Shown: in pieces, positions 32,253 to 41,833 of the stretch
Numbering within the stretch: position 1 is the first letter of the stretch
Layout: each line of letters begins with the position of its first letter
NCBI GenBank assembly: GCA_028703945.1
Contig: JAQVLW010000004.1
Location: forward strand, 1 to 64,000
DNA length: 64,000 bases
From: Aliarcobacter sp.
GTDB lineage: Bacteria > Campylobacterota > Campylobacteria > Campylobacterales > Arcobacteraceae
Direction of reading: 5' to 3'
The notes under the pieces: model-generated
The model's input: the letters and a program-made list of their open reading frames with translations, nothing else
Databases searched by the model: none
Told to the model about the DNA's origin: nothing
Translations under genes and position numbers: made by a program

Positions 32253-32262
32253 GGAGTAAATA

Positions 32263-32889
32263 ATGGCAAGATATAGAGGACCAGTAGAAAAAATCGAAAG
32301 AAGACTTGATGCGGATCTTGGACTTAAGGGTGAGAGAAGATTATCAGGTAAAAGTGCTTTAGAAAAAAGACCATTTGCACCAGGACAACATGGACAAAGA
32401 AGAGCTAAAATTTCTGAGTATGGTTTACAATTAAGAGAAAAGCAAAAAGCTAAATTTATGTATGGTGTTTCTGAAAAACAATTTAGAAAATACTTCACTG
32501 AAGCGGCAAGAAGAGAAGGTAATACAGGGGCTAACCTTATTACATTAATTGAACAAAGACTAGATAATGTTGTATTTAGAATGGGATTTGCTACAACGAG
32601 AGCAAATGCTAGACAATTTACAACTCATGGACACATTTTAGTTGATGGGAAAAAAGTTGATATTCCTTCATTTATAGTAAAAGCTGGACAAAAAATTGAA
32701 ATTAAAGAAAAATCAAAAACTAATCCTCAAGTTGTAAGAGCATTAGAATTAACAAATCAAACAGGAATGGTTGATTGGGTTAATGTTGATAAAGAAAAAG
32801 TATTTGGAATTTTCACGAGAATACCAGCTAGAGAAGAAGTTGTTATTCCTGTTGAAGAGAGATTAATCGTAGAGTTATATTCTAAATAA
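32263..32889 (+). CDS. rpsD: 30S ribosomal protein S4
   Basis: [15 protein letters not shown]4 RNA-binding domain. Confidence 0.99.
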   Translation: MARYRGPVEKIERRLDADLGLKGERRLSGKSALEKRPFAPGQHGQRRAKISEYGLQLREKQKAKFMYGVSEKQFRKYFTEAARREGNTGANLITLIEQRLDNVVFRMGFATTRANARQFTTHGHILVDGKKVDIPSFIVKAGQKIEIKEKSKTNPQVVRALELTNQTGMVDWVNVDKEKVFGIFTRIPAREEVVIPVEERLIVELYSK

Positions 32890-32906
32890 TAAGTAAAAGG
32901 TAGTTA

Positions 32907-33905
32907 ATGAAAAAATTTGCAGAAACACCGTTTTTACCAACTGAAGTTGAAATAGAGGCTATCAGTGATAATGAAGCTAAAATATCAGCATATCCATTTG
33001 AAGATGGTTTTGCAATTACTTTAGCACACCCTTTAAGAAGACTTTTATTAAGTTCTTCAGTTGGTTATGCACCAATTGCAGTAAAAATAGAAGGTGCTTC
33101 ACATGAGTTTGACTCATTAAGAGGTATGTTAGAAGATATAGCTATTTTTGTTATAAATTTAAAGAATATTAAGTTTAAAATAAATGGCGATAAAGAACAA
33201 GTTGTAGTTGAGTATTCTTTCAATGGACCAAGAGAAATTAAAGGTGAAGACCTTATTAACTCTGATGTTGAGATTGTATCAAAAGATGCTCATTTAGCAA
33301 CAATTAATAGCGATTGTAATTTAACTTTTTCTGTAATTATTCAAAGAGGTATAGGATATATGCCTTCTGAAGATATTAGAGATATGGTTAGTTCTGATTA
33401 TATTCCTATTGATGCATTTTTTACACCAGTTAAAAAAGTGGTTTATGATATTGAAAAAATGTTAGTTGAAGATAATCCTAACTTTGAAAAAGCTGTGTTT
33501 ACTATACAAACTAATGGACAAATTTCTCCAATTACTGCTTTTAAAGAAGCTGTATCAGTTATGTATGCGCAAATGTCAGTTTTTAACAAAGTTTTTGATT
33601 TATCAGAAGTAACAGTAAGTGAGAGTGGTGAAGAGCCATTAGAGCTTAAAGAATTAGTTCAAAAAATTGATGATTTAAATTTAAGTGCAAGAAGTTTTAA
33701 CTCTTTAGATAGAGCTGGACTTAAATTCTTAGGTGAATTAGTACTTATGAGTGAAGTTGAAGTTAAAAATATTAAAAATCTTGGGAAAAAATCTTATGAT
33801 GAAATCGCAGAGAAATTAGAATCTCTAGGTTACCCAGTTGAAAATACACTTCCAGAAAATGTTGCTTCTACATTAAGAAGAAAATTAGAGCAACTAAAAG
33901 CATAA
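32907..33905 (+). CDS. rpoA: RNA polymerase alpha subunit
   Basis: ITLAHPLRRLLLSSSVGYAP, C-terminal alpha-CTD. Confidence 0.98.
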   Translation: MKKFAETPFLPTEVEIEAISDNEAKISAYPFEDGFAITLAHPLRRLLLSSSVGYAPIAVKIEGASHEFDSLRGMLEDIAIFVINLKNIKFKINGDKEQVVVEYSFNGPREIKGEDLINSDVEIVSKDAHLATINSDCNLTFSVIIQRGIGYMPSEDIRDMVSSDYIPIDAFFTPVKKVVYDIEKMLVEDNPNFEKAVFTIQTNGQISPITAFKEAVSVMYAQMSVFNKVFDLSEVTVSESGEEPLELKELVQKIDDLNLSARSFNSLDRAGLKFLGELVLMSEVEVKNIKNLGKKSYDEIAEKLESLGYPVENTLPENVASTLRRKLEQLKA

Positions 33906-33918
33906 TTAAGGGTTTAAT

Positions 33919-34269
33919 ATGAGACATAAGCATGGATATAGAAAGTTAAGTAGAACTTCTTCTCATAGAAAAGCATTGTTAAAAAATATGGCAATTGCGA
34001 TTATCGAAAGAGAAAAAATCGAAACAACTGTACCTAAAGCAAAAGAATTAAAAAGATATATTGAAAAATTAGTAACTGTTGCAAGAGACGCTGATTTAAA
34101 TACACATAGATATGTATTTGCAGCTTTACAAAGTAAAGAAGCTACTAAAAAATTAATTAATGAAATTGCACCAAAATACCTAGGTAGAAATGGTGGATAT
34201 ACTTCAATAATTAAAACAAGAATTAGAAGAGGTGATGCTACACCGATGGCATTCATTTCTTTTGTATAA
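33919..34269 (+). CDS. rplQ: 50S ribosomal protein L17
   Basis: [25 protein letters not shown]. Confidence 0.99.
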   Translation: MRHKHGYRKLSRTSSHRKALLKNMAIAIIEREKIETTVPKAKELKRYIEKLVTVARDADLNTHRYVFAALQSKEATKKLINEIAPKYLGRNGGYTSIIKTRIRRGDATPMAFISFV

Positions 34270-34291
34270 TAAGAAATAAGTAATTATTTTT

Positions 34292-34324
34292 AAGGGATAG
34301 AAGATTTTCTTCTATCCCTTTTTT
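34292..34324 (+). terminator. Rho-independent terminator after rplQ
   Basis: aagggatagaag-atttt-cttctatcccttttttatt. Confidence 0.92.
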
Positions 34325-34439
34325 ATTATTTTAATAATAAAAAGCAACTTACAAAAAACTCATTTTATAACCTACATTTAATCATATTTTAGATAAAATC
34401 CAGCGTAATATTACAATTGTAAAATCATAGGAGAACCGA

Positions 34440-35801
34440 TTGATAACTCTAAAAGAAGCACTAAGTTTAGCTAGTGATGATATAATAAAATTAAGAGATG
34501 ATTTAAATCAAAAAATAAGAGAAAACAACATAGGTGCCTATGTTGAACAACTAACTTCAACAGATATTTCAACTTCAGGAATGGGTATTCCAATAGCTAT
34601 TAAAGATAATATAAATGTAAAAAATTGGGAAATTACTTGTTCTAGTAATATTTTAAAAGGTTATATTTCACCATATAATGCAACTGTAATTAATAATTTA
34701 GAAAAAGCTGGTTTATCTCCATTTGGTAGAACAAATATGGATGAATTTGCAATGGGAAGTTCAACTGAATCTTCTTGTTATGGAAAAACATTAAATCCAA
34801 TTGATAATGAAAAAGTTCCAGGAGGAAGTAGTGGTGGTTCAGCTGCTGCTGTTGCTGCTGGAATTGCTATTGCTGCACTTGGAACTGATACAGGTGGAAG
34901 TATTAGACAACCAGCTGCTTATTGTGGTTGTGTTGGAATGAAACCAACTTATGGAAGAGTTTCAAGATATGGAATAACTGCTTATTCTTCATCTTTAGAT
35001 CAATGTGGACCAATAACTCAAAATGTAGAAGATGCTGCTATTTTATATGACATTATAAGTGGATATGATCCATTGGATTCAACTTCTGCAAATGTAGATT
35101 ACGAAGCGGTTACTCCAAAACTTAATCCAAATAAAAAATTAACAATTGCAGTTATTGATAACTTTGTATCACAAGCAAGTCCTGCTATTCAAAAAGGTTT
35201 TGAAAAAGCTGTTAAGGCTTTAGAAAATGCAGGACACAAAATAATTCATAAAAATATGTTAGATACACAAAAAATAGTTTCAACTTATTATATCGTGGCA
35301 ACTGCTGAAGCATCTGCAAACTTAGCAAGATTTGATGGTGTTAGATTTGGAAATAGAAAAGGTGACGCTGGACTTAAAGATATGTATCTTCAAACAAAAT
35401 CTCAAGGGTTTGGATCAGAAGTACAAAAAAGAATTATGTTAGGTTCTTTTGTATTAAGTTCTGGATATTATGATGCATATTATATAAAAGCTCAAAAAGT
35501 TAGACATTTAATAAAAAATGAATATTCTGCTATTTTTGCTGAAGCTGATTTAATTTTATCTCCAGTTGCTCCTACAACTGCTCCAAAATTCGGTTCATTT
35601 AAAACTTCTTTAGAGATGTATTTAAGTGATATTTATACAATTTCTATAAATCTTGCAGGACTTCCTGCTATTTCGTTGCCTGTTGATAAAGATGAAGATG
35701 GAATGCCAGTTGGTCTTCAATTTATTGCAAATGCGTATGATGAACAGACATTATTTGACGGTGCTTTATCTTTAGAAAAAGCTATTAATTATATTAAATA
35801 A
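34440..35801 (+). CDS. gatA: Glu-tRNA(Gln) amidotransferase subunit A
   Basis: GMGIPIAIKDNIN, PGGSSGGSAAAVAAGIA, GTDTGGSIRQPAAYCG. Confidence 0.96.
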   Translation: MITLKEALSLASDDIIKLRDDLNQKIRENNIGAYVEQLTSTDISTSGMGIPIAIKDNINVKNWEITCSSNILKGYISPYNATVINNLEKAGLSPFGRTNMDEFAMGSSTESSCYGKTLNPIDNEKVPGGSSGGSAAAVAAGIAIAALGTDTGGSIRQPAAYCGCVGMKPTYGRVSRYGITAYSSSLDQCGPITQNVEDAAILYDIISGYDPLDSTSANVDYEAVTPKLNPNKKLTIAVIDNFVSQASPAIQKGFEKAVKALENAGHKIIHKNMLDTQKIVSTYYIVATAEASANLARFDGVRFGNRKGDAGLKDMYLQTKSQGFGSEVQKRIMLGSFVLSSGYYDAYYIKAQKVRHLIKNEYSAIFAEADLILSPVAPTTAPKFGSFKTSLEMYLSDIYTISINLAGLPAISLPVDKDEDGMPVGLQFIANAYDEQTLFDGALSLEKAINYIK

Positions 35802-35820
35802 ATATTAACTAGGATTAAAA

Positions 35821-37266
35821 ATGAGAATTAGAAAAAGAGCGTTAACTTTCGAAGATGTTTTGTTGGTACCTGCAAAATCAGAAGTATTACCAAGAGATGT
35901 TTCAATTAAAACTAAATTAACTAAAAAAATTGATTTAAATATTCCTTTTGTAAGTGCAGCTATGGATACAGTAACTGAATATGAAGCTGCCATTGCAATG
36001 GCAAGACTTGGTGGAATTGGAATAATTCATAAAAATATGGATATTGAAACTCAAGTTTTACAATGTAAAAAAGTTAAAAAATCTGAATCAGGAATGATTA
36101 TAGATCCAATTACAGTTAAACCTGATCAAACACTTCAAGATGCTGAAGATATTATGGCTTCATATAAAATCTCTGGAGTTCCTGTTGTTGATGATAACAA
36201 TATTTTAGTTGGTATTTTAACAAATAGAGATATGAGATTTACAAAAGATTTTACTCAAAAAGCTATTGATAAAATGACTGTAATGCCACTTGTGACTGCA
36301 AAAGAAGGAACAACTTTAGAAGAAGCTGCTGATGTTATGCATGCAAATAAAATCGAAAAATTACCAATTGTTGATTCTAATAATAAGTTAATTGGTTTAA
36401 TTACAATTAAAGATATTAATAAAAAAAGAGAACATCCAAATGCTAATAAAGATGAATTTGGAAGATTAAGAGTAGGAGCTGCTATTGGTGTTGGGCAACT
36501 TGATCGTGCAAGAGCATTAGTTGCAGTTGGTGTTGATGTTTTGGTTTTAGATTCAGCTCATGGTCATTCAAGAGGTATTTTAGATACAGTTAAAGCTATA
36601 AAAGCTGAAATGGATGTTCAAATTATTGCTGGAAACGTAGCAACAGCAGAAGCAACAGCAGATTTAATTGCTTGTGGAGCAGATGCTGTAAAAGTTGGAA
36701 TTGGACCTGGAAGTATCTGTACAACTAGAATCGTTGCAGGTGTTGGTGTTCCTCAAATTTCTGCTATTGATGAGTGTGCAGCTGAAGGTGCAAAAACTGG
36801 AACTCCAATCATTGCTGATGGTGGAATCAAATATTCTGGTGATGTTGCAAAAGCTTTAGCTGTAGGGGCTAGTTGTGTTATGATGGGAAGTGCATTAGCA
36901 GGAACGGAAGAAAGTCCTGGTGAAGTTGTTTTATCTCATGGTAGAAAATTTAAAACATACAGAGGTATGGGTTCAATTGGAGCAATGACAAAAGGAAGTA
37001 CTGATAGATATTTCCAAGAAGGAACAGCAGCTGACAAATTAGTACCTGAAGGAATTGAAGGTATGGTTCCATATAGAGGAACTATTTCTGATATTATTCA
37101 TCAAATGGTTGGAGGATTAAGATCATCTATGGGTTATTTAGGTTCAAAAGATATTCCTACATTCCAAGCAACGGCTGAGTTTGTTGAAATTACAAGTGCA
37201 GGATTAAGAGAGTCTCATGTACATGATGTAACAATAACTAACGAAGCTCCAAACTACCATATCTAA
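35821..37266 (+). CDS. guaB: IMP dehydrogenase
   Basis: [20 protein letters not shown] pair, [18 protein letters not shown]. Confidence 0.98.
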   Translation: MRIRKRALTFEDVLLVPAKSEVLPRDVSIKTKLTKKIDLNIPFVSAAMDTVTEYEAAIAMARLGGIGIIHKNMDIETQVLQCKKVKKSESGMIIDPITVKPDQTLQDAEDIMASYKISGVPVVDDNNILVGILTNRDMRFTKDFTQKAIDKMTVMPLVTAKEGTTLEEAADVMHANKIEKLPIVDSNNKLIGLITIKDINKKREHPNANKDEFGRLRVGAAIGVGQLDRARALVAVGVDVLVLDSAHGHSRGILDTVKAIKAEMDVQIIAGNVATAEATADLIACGADAVKVGIGPGSICTTRIVAGVGVPQISAIDECAAEGAKTGTPIIADGGIKYSGDVAKALAVGASCVMMGSALAGTEESPGEVVLSHGRKFKTYRGMGSIGAMTKGSTDRYFQEGTAADKLVPEGIEGMVPYRGTISDIIHQMVGGLRSSMGYLGSKDIPTFQATAEFVEITSAGLRESHVHDVTITNEAPNYHI

Positions 37267-37270
37267 AATA

Positions 37271-37303
37271 TAAGAGATGATGTTCAAACATCATCTCTTT
37301 TTA
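37271..37303 (+). terminator. Rho-independent terminator after guaB
   Basis: agagatgatgt-tcaa-acatcatctcttttt. Confidence 0.9.
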
Positions 37304-37798
37304 TTAAATTATTATTTCACCTTTTGGTGTATTTCTAACTTCATCTATTTTAAAGCAATCATTAGCAATATTTCTTGAACTTGTATCTTGATATTGACTT
37401 ACAATTTTATGAATTGTTTTTAGTTCATCTTTTGAAAATAATAATTCATCATATTCTTCTTCCATTTTTATAAAATTTAATTCAATAAATTTTTCTTTTT
37501 CAACAACTTCAATATCTAAATAATCCAATAATTCTTGCATTAAAAAGATTCTTTCGTCATCTTCTTCTAAATCCTCTTCATTTGCAACTATATCAAAAAG
37601 TTCGCTAATTACCACAGGTTCAGGATGTCTTGCACCTTTTATATAAGTTTCATTAAATATCTTATTTGCACAAAATTTTTGATGATTAAAATCCATTAAA
37701 AAAAGCATAATTGCTACTTTTTTATCATTCAATTGTTTTACTTGTTTGTGTAGCATATATAAAATTACATTTGCTACTTTTGTCATGTCTATGTTCAA
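37304..37798 (-). CDS. SocA/Panacea (DUF4065)-like protein
   Basis: KVANVILYMLHKQ...KKVAIMLFLMDFNHQKFCANKIFNETYIKGARHPEPV resembles the Panacea helical core. Confidence 0.6.
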   Translation of the reverse strand: MNIDMTKVANVILYMLHKQVKQLNDKKVAIMLFLMDFNHQKFCANKIFNETYIKGARHPEPVVISELFDIVANEEDLEEDDERIFLMQELLDYLDIEVVEKEKFIELNFIKMEEEYDELLFSKDELKTIHKIVSQYQDTSSRNIANDCFKIDEVRNTPKGEIII

Positions 37799-37845
37799 GA
37801 TTTTCCTTTATTTTATTGTTTGAAGTATACTGTATCTATATTAAT

Positions 37846-38316
37846 TCACTCAACAGTTTTCATCAAAATATCTCTATAATGATTTAACTCTTTCATTTTT
37901 ACATCATCACCATTATTTATATCTGGATGATATTTATGTGCTAATTCTTTATATCTTTTTTTTATCTCTTCTTTTGTGGGTGTGTGATTAAATCCAAAAA
38001 AATCTTTTGCTTTTTGAACTTCATCAACTCTTGGAGCATTTGCAAAACCTTTAAAATCAGATTGATTAAAATTTCTAAATTCATTAAAATTGAAATTTTG
38101 TCCATTTTGAAATTGAGAACTATCAAATTTAAAACTAAAACTATTTGCTCTCATTTTTTTCTTTAAGTTATAAATTAAAAAACCAATAATTACAAAGAAA
38201 ATTCCTACTATCATCAAAAAAGTTCCAAAATTTGTAAATATTAAGTAAAAAATAAAAAATAAAATAGCTAATCTAACTAATCTATTAAAAATATAAATAA
38301 TTGTATTACTGTACAT
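37846..38316 (-). CDS. Membrane-anchored J-domain protein
   Basis: N-terminal TM pair, C-terminal J domain with HPD (KYHPDINNGDD). Confidence 0.82.
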   Translation of the reverse strand: MYSNTIIYIFNRLVRLAILFFIFYLIFTNFGTFLMIVGIFFVIIGFLIYNLKKKMRANSFSFKFDSSQFQNGQNFNFNEFRNFNQSDFKGFANAPRVDEVQKAKDFFGFNHTPTKEEIKKRYKELAHKYHPDINNGDDVKMKELNHYRDILMKTVE

Positions 38317-38425
38317 AAAAACTATCCTTTTAAATAAAGGGTGCATTATATAATTGTTTAGTGAATAAGTAAATTAAGGAATTATAAAACCTTAATAAAG
38401 AAGTTTCTATCCAAAAAGAGTTATC

Positions 38426-38459
38426 ATGATTTAACATCTCCTTTGAGATATTAAATCAT
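38426..38459. repeat. Long inverted repeat, 15-bp arms with one mismatch and CTTT loop, 3' of the DUF6448-like gene
   Basis: atgatttaacatctc-cttt-gagatattaaatcat. Confidence 0.85.
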
Positions 38460-38486
38460 ATAATTCTATTAATATTTTAGGATTGA

Positions 38487-39059
38487 TTATAGTGCGTGGT
38501 GTTGAGTATGCTCTTCTTCCCCCTCTGCAAATTTAAAAAATTTAACATAAGCCTCAATATATTCTCTTCCAGCTTTGACATCGTTAACATCATAATCTTT
38601 CAAGGCAAGAACACGCTCAAATTTTTTATTAAGCTCGAAAGATTTTTCTTTTTCTATCATATTTTTTAAAGGTGAGAGATTCCCAACCTCAATACTTTTA
38701 TCCGCCGCTAATACTTTTTTATCAATAGTTGTTCCCGATTCTTTTAAACCTGTAAATGGTGCATTTTCTGCTATTCTATGGACTCTAACTAACGTTTCAA
38801 GAAAAAGTTTTTCAGCCACTACTTTTGCCTCTGGACTTAAATCTCTAACTTTCATACTATCTTTAAATACATTCTTAATTTCATTTTCATCTTTTAGTTG
38901 AACCCACTTCAACGCATAGTTGACATTATTGTTTTCCATTGCTTTCTTTCCATCAGCTACAGTTGGTCCATCCATCGTATCACAATGAGCACTAACTGAA
39001 GTAGGTACAATAGCCATAATACCTATTGCTGTTGCAATGCTTAATATTATTTTTTTCAT
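38487..39059 (-). CDS. DUF6448-like exported protein
   Basis: Signal peptide MKKIILSIATAIGIMAIVPTSVSA followed by HCDTMDGPTVADGKKAMENNNVNYALKWV; His-rich C-terminus HTQHH. Confidence 0.75.
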   Translation of the reverse strand: MKKIILSIATAIGIMAIVPTSVSAHCDTMDGPTVADGKKAMENNNVNYALKWVQLKDENEIKNVFKDSMKVRDLSPEAKVVAEKLFLETLVRVHRIAENAPFTGLKESGTTIDKKVLAADKSIEVGNLSPLKNMIEKEKSFELNKKFERVLALKDYDVNDVKAGREYIEAYVKFFKFAEGEEEHTQHHAL

Positions 39060-39151
39060 TTTTCTTATTCCTTTAAATATTTTTCAAAAATTGAAATTAT
39101 TAATTAACACATTTTTTATTTTAAGTTTTTAATAATTATTTATGAAGTTTC

Positions 39152-39193
39152 AGTCTAATTTAACTGATAAAAAAAGTCATTGATTAAAATCAA
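39152..39193 (-). promoter_or_regulatory. FNR-type box (39180-39193) plus -10-like hexamer for the DUF6448-like gene
   Basis: Minus strand TTGATTTTAATCAA, 22 nt, TAGACT. Confidence 0.55.
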
Positions 39194-39219
39194 GTTTGCT
39201 TCTTGGCTAAGTTTTCGCA

Positions 39220-39312
39220 ATGGTACCAAAAGCAACACACGCCTTAAATATAGGATAACGTTAAGATGTGGCAAAAGATTTAGGAATATCTCTTGCTACA
39301 TTTTATAGATAG
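39220..39312 (+). pseudogene. Degraded serine resolvase/invertase C-terminal helix-turn-helix remnant
   Basis: MVPKATHALNIG*R*DVAKDLGISLATFYR*: matches the resolvase HTH pattern (..vA..LGiS.aTfYR) with two in-frame stops. Confidence 0.6.
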
Positions 39313-39346
39313 ATTTCTGATAGATAATATTAAATTATTTAAATTT

Positions 39347-40450
39347 TTATAAAAAATGTTTTAAACCAGAATATCCTATATAAAGACCTAAACATAAAAT
39401 AAGTCCTCCAGAAAAATATGGTGCTTTTTTTACAATATTTCCAAATCCAGTAAACTTTTTTGACATATATTTAGTACTTAATGCAGCAATTACACCAGTT
39501 GCAACAAGAGTTAATGCAAGACCTATACTGAAACCTAAAACTAAAGTAGCACCCATTGCTACTTTTTTAAGTTGTAAGCAAAGTAAAAGTACTGTAATTG
39601 TTGCAGGACAAGGAATAAGACCTCCTGTTAAACCAAAAAGTAGTACTTGTGTATTTGTAACTTCTTTATTTACAAATCGTTTTTTTATGTCATTTGCATG
39701 GGCTAATTCATGGGCATCTTGATATTCAGTAGAATCAATATCTAATCCTTCATGTAAATGTTCATGAGAGTGTTCTTTAAATTCAATTTGATGAGTATAT
39801 ATTTCATTATTATTAGTAATAAAAATTACTGCTTCAAATTCATGTGGTTCTGGAATTTCATCAATTGACTCTAAAAAACCATCTTTTTTTACAAATAAGA
39901 ATTTTTGTGTTTCATTATTATCTCTTTTAGTTTTAACAGTAAACATAGCTTCTTCTAATTTTATTTCATTAGAAATTAATCTAAATTTTGGAGCTTGTCC
40001 TTCTTCAAATATTGAAAGATTAATAGCTCCAACTTCTGTTTCAATTCTAAAATCTTCACTATGATGATGGTGATTATCATCATGATGTTCATTGTCGTGG
40101 GTACAGCAGTGTTGATTTTTATATGTTTGTCTAATCATCCATAAAGCAATACTTAAAATAATAATAGCCGATATAATTTGTAAATAAGGCTCTATTACTT
40201 CATTACTATATGCTGCACCAAAATATAATCCTGCTAACGCAATAATCCAAACAACAGCTGTATGTGAAATAGTTGCTGCTACTCCTAACATAATTGCTTG
40301 CCAAACCGTACCTTTTATTGCAATAATAAAAGAAGCCATCATTGTTTTAGAATGACCTGGTTCTAGTCCATGTAAAGCACCTAACATAATAGCACTAATC
40401 ATTAAAAGCCAAATATTAGCGCCCTGTGTAATAAGTGTAGTTATATCCAT
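39347..40450 (-). CDS. Nickel/cobalt exporter, RcnA/NicO family with His-rich loop and inserted soluble domain
   Basis: ISAIMLGALHGLEPGHSKTMMASFI, HDNEHHDDNHHHHSEDF, LFGLTGGLIPCPATITVLLLCLQLK. Confidence 0.92.
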   Translation of the reverse strand: MDITTLITQGANIWLLMISAIMLGALHGLEPGHSKTMMASFIIAIKGTVWQAIMLGVAATISHTAVVWIIALAGLYFGAAYSNEVIEPYLQIISAIIILSIALWMIRQTYKNQHCCTHDNEHHDDNHHHHSEDFRIETEVGAINLSIFEEGQAPKFRLISNEIKLEEAMFTVKTKRDNNETQKFLFVKKDGFLESIDEIPEPHEFEAVIFITNNNEIYTHQIEFKEHSHEHLHEGLDIDSTEYQDAHELAHANDIKKRFVNKEVTNTQVLLFGLTGGLIPCPATITVLLLCLQLKKVAMGATLVLGFSIGLALTLVATGVIAALSTKYMSKKFTGFGNIVKKAPYFSGGLILCLGLYIGYSGLKHFL

Positions 40451-40460
40451 TTTTTATTCC

Positions 40461-40730
40461 TTATAAATATTTTGTAATTTGTTTAAATTCATCCAATATT
40501 TCATTGGAATTTAAACTGCCATCTTTTACTGCATCATCTAAACAATGATTAATATGATCATGTATTAAAATCTTTTTTGCATTACTTATTGCTTTTTCAA
40601 CAGCATGTAATTGTTGAGCAATTTCCGAACATGAACGCTCTTCTTCAATCATAGTAATAACACTTTTTAAATGCCCATTAGCTCTTTTTAATCGTTTTGA
40701 TATATCATTATGTGATGTATGTTTTGACAT
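40461..40730 (-). CDS. CsoR/RcnR (FrmR) family metal-sensing repressor
   Basis: KRLKRANGHLKSVITMIEEERSCSEIAQQLHAVEKAI; downstream partner of the exporter. Confidence 0.93.
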   Translation of the reverse strand: MSKHTSHNDISKRLKRANGHLKSVITMIEEERSCSEIAQQLHAVEKAISNAKKILIHDHINHCLDDAVKDGSLNSNEILDEFKQITKYL

Positions 40731-40738
40731 CTTTTTAT

Positions 40739-40760
40739 CCTATATAGGGGGATGTGAAAT
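40739..40760. promoter_or_regulatory. G-tract operator candidate for the CsoR/RcnR-type repressor
   Basis: CCTATATAGGGGGATGTGAAAT immediately upstream of the repressor gene. Confidence 0.5.
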
Positions 40761-40809
40761 ACTACAGAATAGTTAATTAATATATACTTATTACCTATAA
40801 TTTTAAATT

Positions 40810-40826
40810 GTCAAGTCAATCTTGAC
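40810..40826. promoter_or_regulatory. Inverted repeat GTCAAG-TCAAT-CTTGAC in the divergent csoR-like/CDF intergenic region
   Basis: Perfect 6-bp arms; gives TTGACA-like -35 elements facing both directions. Confidence 0.5.
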
Positions 40827-40870
40827 AGTTTTTATATAAAATTCCAAAAAATATTAAATAGGATGTTTAT

Positions 40871-41782
40871 TTGAAATCACCAAATGTAAAAGAACAAGCA
40901 GCAAAATTATCAGTATATTCCAATACAGCATTAGTTATTGGAAAACTCTCTATTGGATTAGCAATAGGTTCAGTAGGAGTTATTTCTGAAGGTATTCACT
41001 CTTCATTGGATTTATTAGCTGCAATTATTGCTTTTTTTGCAGTACGACAAGCTTCTCATCCTGCGGATAAAAAACATAAATATGGTCATGGTAAAATAGA
41101 AAATATTTCAGGAACTATTGAGGGTATATTAATTTTAATAGCAGCTATTTGGATAGCTGTTGAAGCAATTCAAAAATTTTTTAATCCTCATGCAGTTGAA
41201 TTTATAGGTTGGGGAGTTGCTATTATGGCAGTTTCTTCAATTGTTAATTTCTTTATTTCAAGACATCTTCAAAAAGTTGGTGAAGAGACAGATTCTATTG
41301 CTCTTAAAGCAGATGCAATGCATTTAAAAACAGATGTATATACTTCATTAGGTGTAATGCTTGGTTTATTTGGTATGTATCTTACTGGTTGGCAATGGCT
41401 TGATCCAGTAGCTGCAATTGGGGTTGCAATGTTAATAATGTATGCTGCATGGGAATTAATAACAGAATCTTTTGCGCCACTATTGGATGCAAGTTTATCA
41501 GAAGAAGATGAGCAAGAAATTATAACAAGAATTGAAAATCATCAAGAACATTTTATTGACTTTCATGATCTTAGAACAAGAAAAGCAGGTTCAGAACGAC
41601 ATATAGATTTTCATTTAACTGTTTGTAAATATCATACAATAGATCATGCTCACTCTCTTGCTGATAAAATTGAAGATGATATACAAATTTTATTTAAAGA
41701 AAGTAGCATTTTAATTCATCATGAACCTTGTGATGATGTGTGTGATAGTTGTCAAAAATCTTGTAAAGTCCAAATTAATTAA
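40871..41782 (+). CDS. Cation diffusion facilitator family transporter with Cys-rich C-terminus
   Basis: TTG start; SVGVISEGIHSSLDLLAAIIAFFAVR, HPADKKHKYGHGKIE; tail HHEPCDDVCDSCQKSCKVQIN. Confidence 0.93.
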   Translation: MKSPNVKEQAAKLSVYSNTALVIGKLSIGLAIGSVGVISEGIHSSLDLLAAIIAFFAVRQASHPADKKHKYGHGKIENISGTIEGILILIAAIWIAVEAIQKFFNPHAVEFIGWGVAIMAVSSIVNFFISRHLQKVGEETDSIALKADAMHLKTDVYTSLGVMLGLFGMYLTGWQWLDPVAAIGVAMLIMYAAWELITESFAPLLDASLSEEDEQEIITRIENHQEHFIDFHDLRTRKAGSERHIDFHLTVCKYHTIDHAHSLADKIEDDIQILFKESSILIHHEPCDDVCDSCQKSCKVQIN

Positions 41783-41794
41783 TAAGAAAAAAAT

Positions 41795-41810
41795 GGGGGG
41801 GATGTAAAAT
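41795..41810. promoter_or_regulatory. Second G-tract motif GGGGGGGATGTAAAAT
   Basis: Near-identical to GGGGGATGTGAAAT at 40747-40760; lies just after the CDF stop codon. Confidence 0.4.
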
Positions 41811-41833
41811 TAATAATTTCTTAATTAAACGAT

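Noticed and set aside
31766-32498. Antisense ORFs across rpsM/rpsK/rpsD
   Set aside because: Opposite highly conserved ribosomal protein genes.
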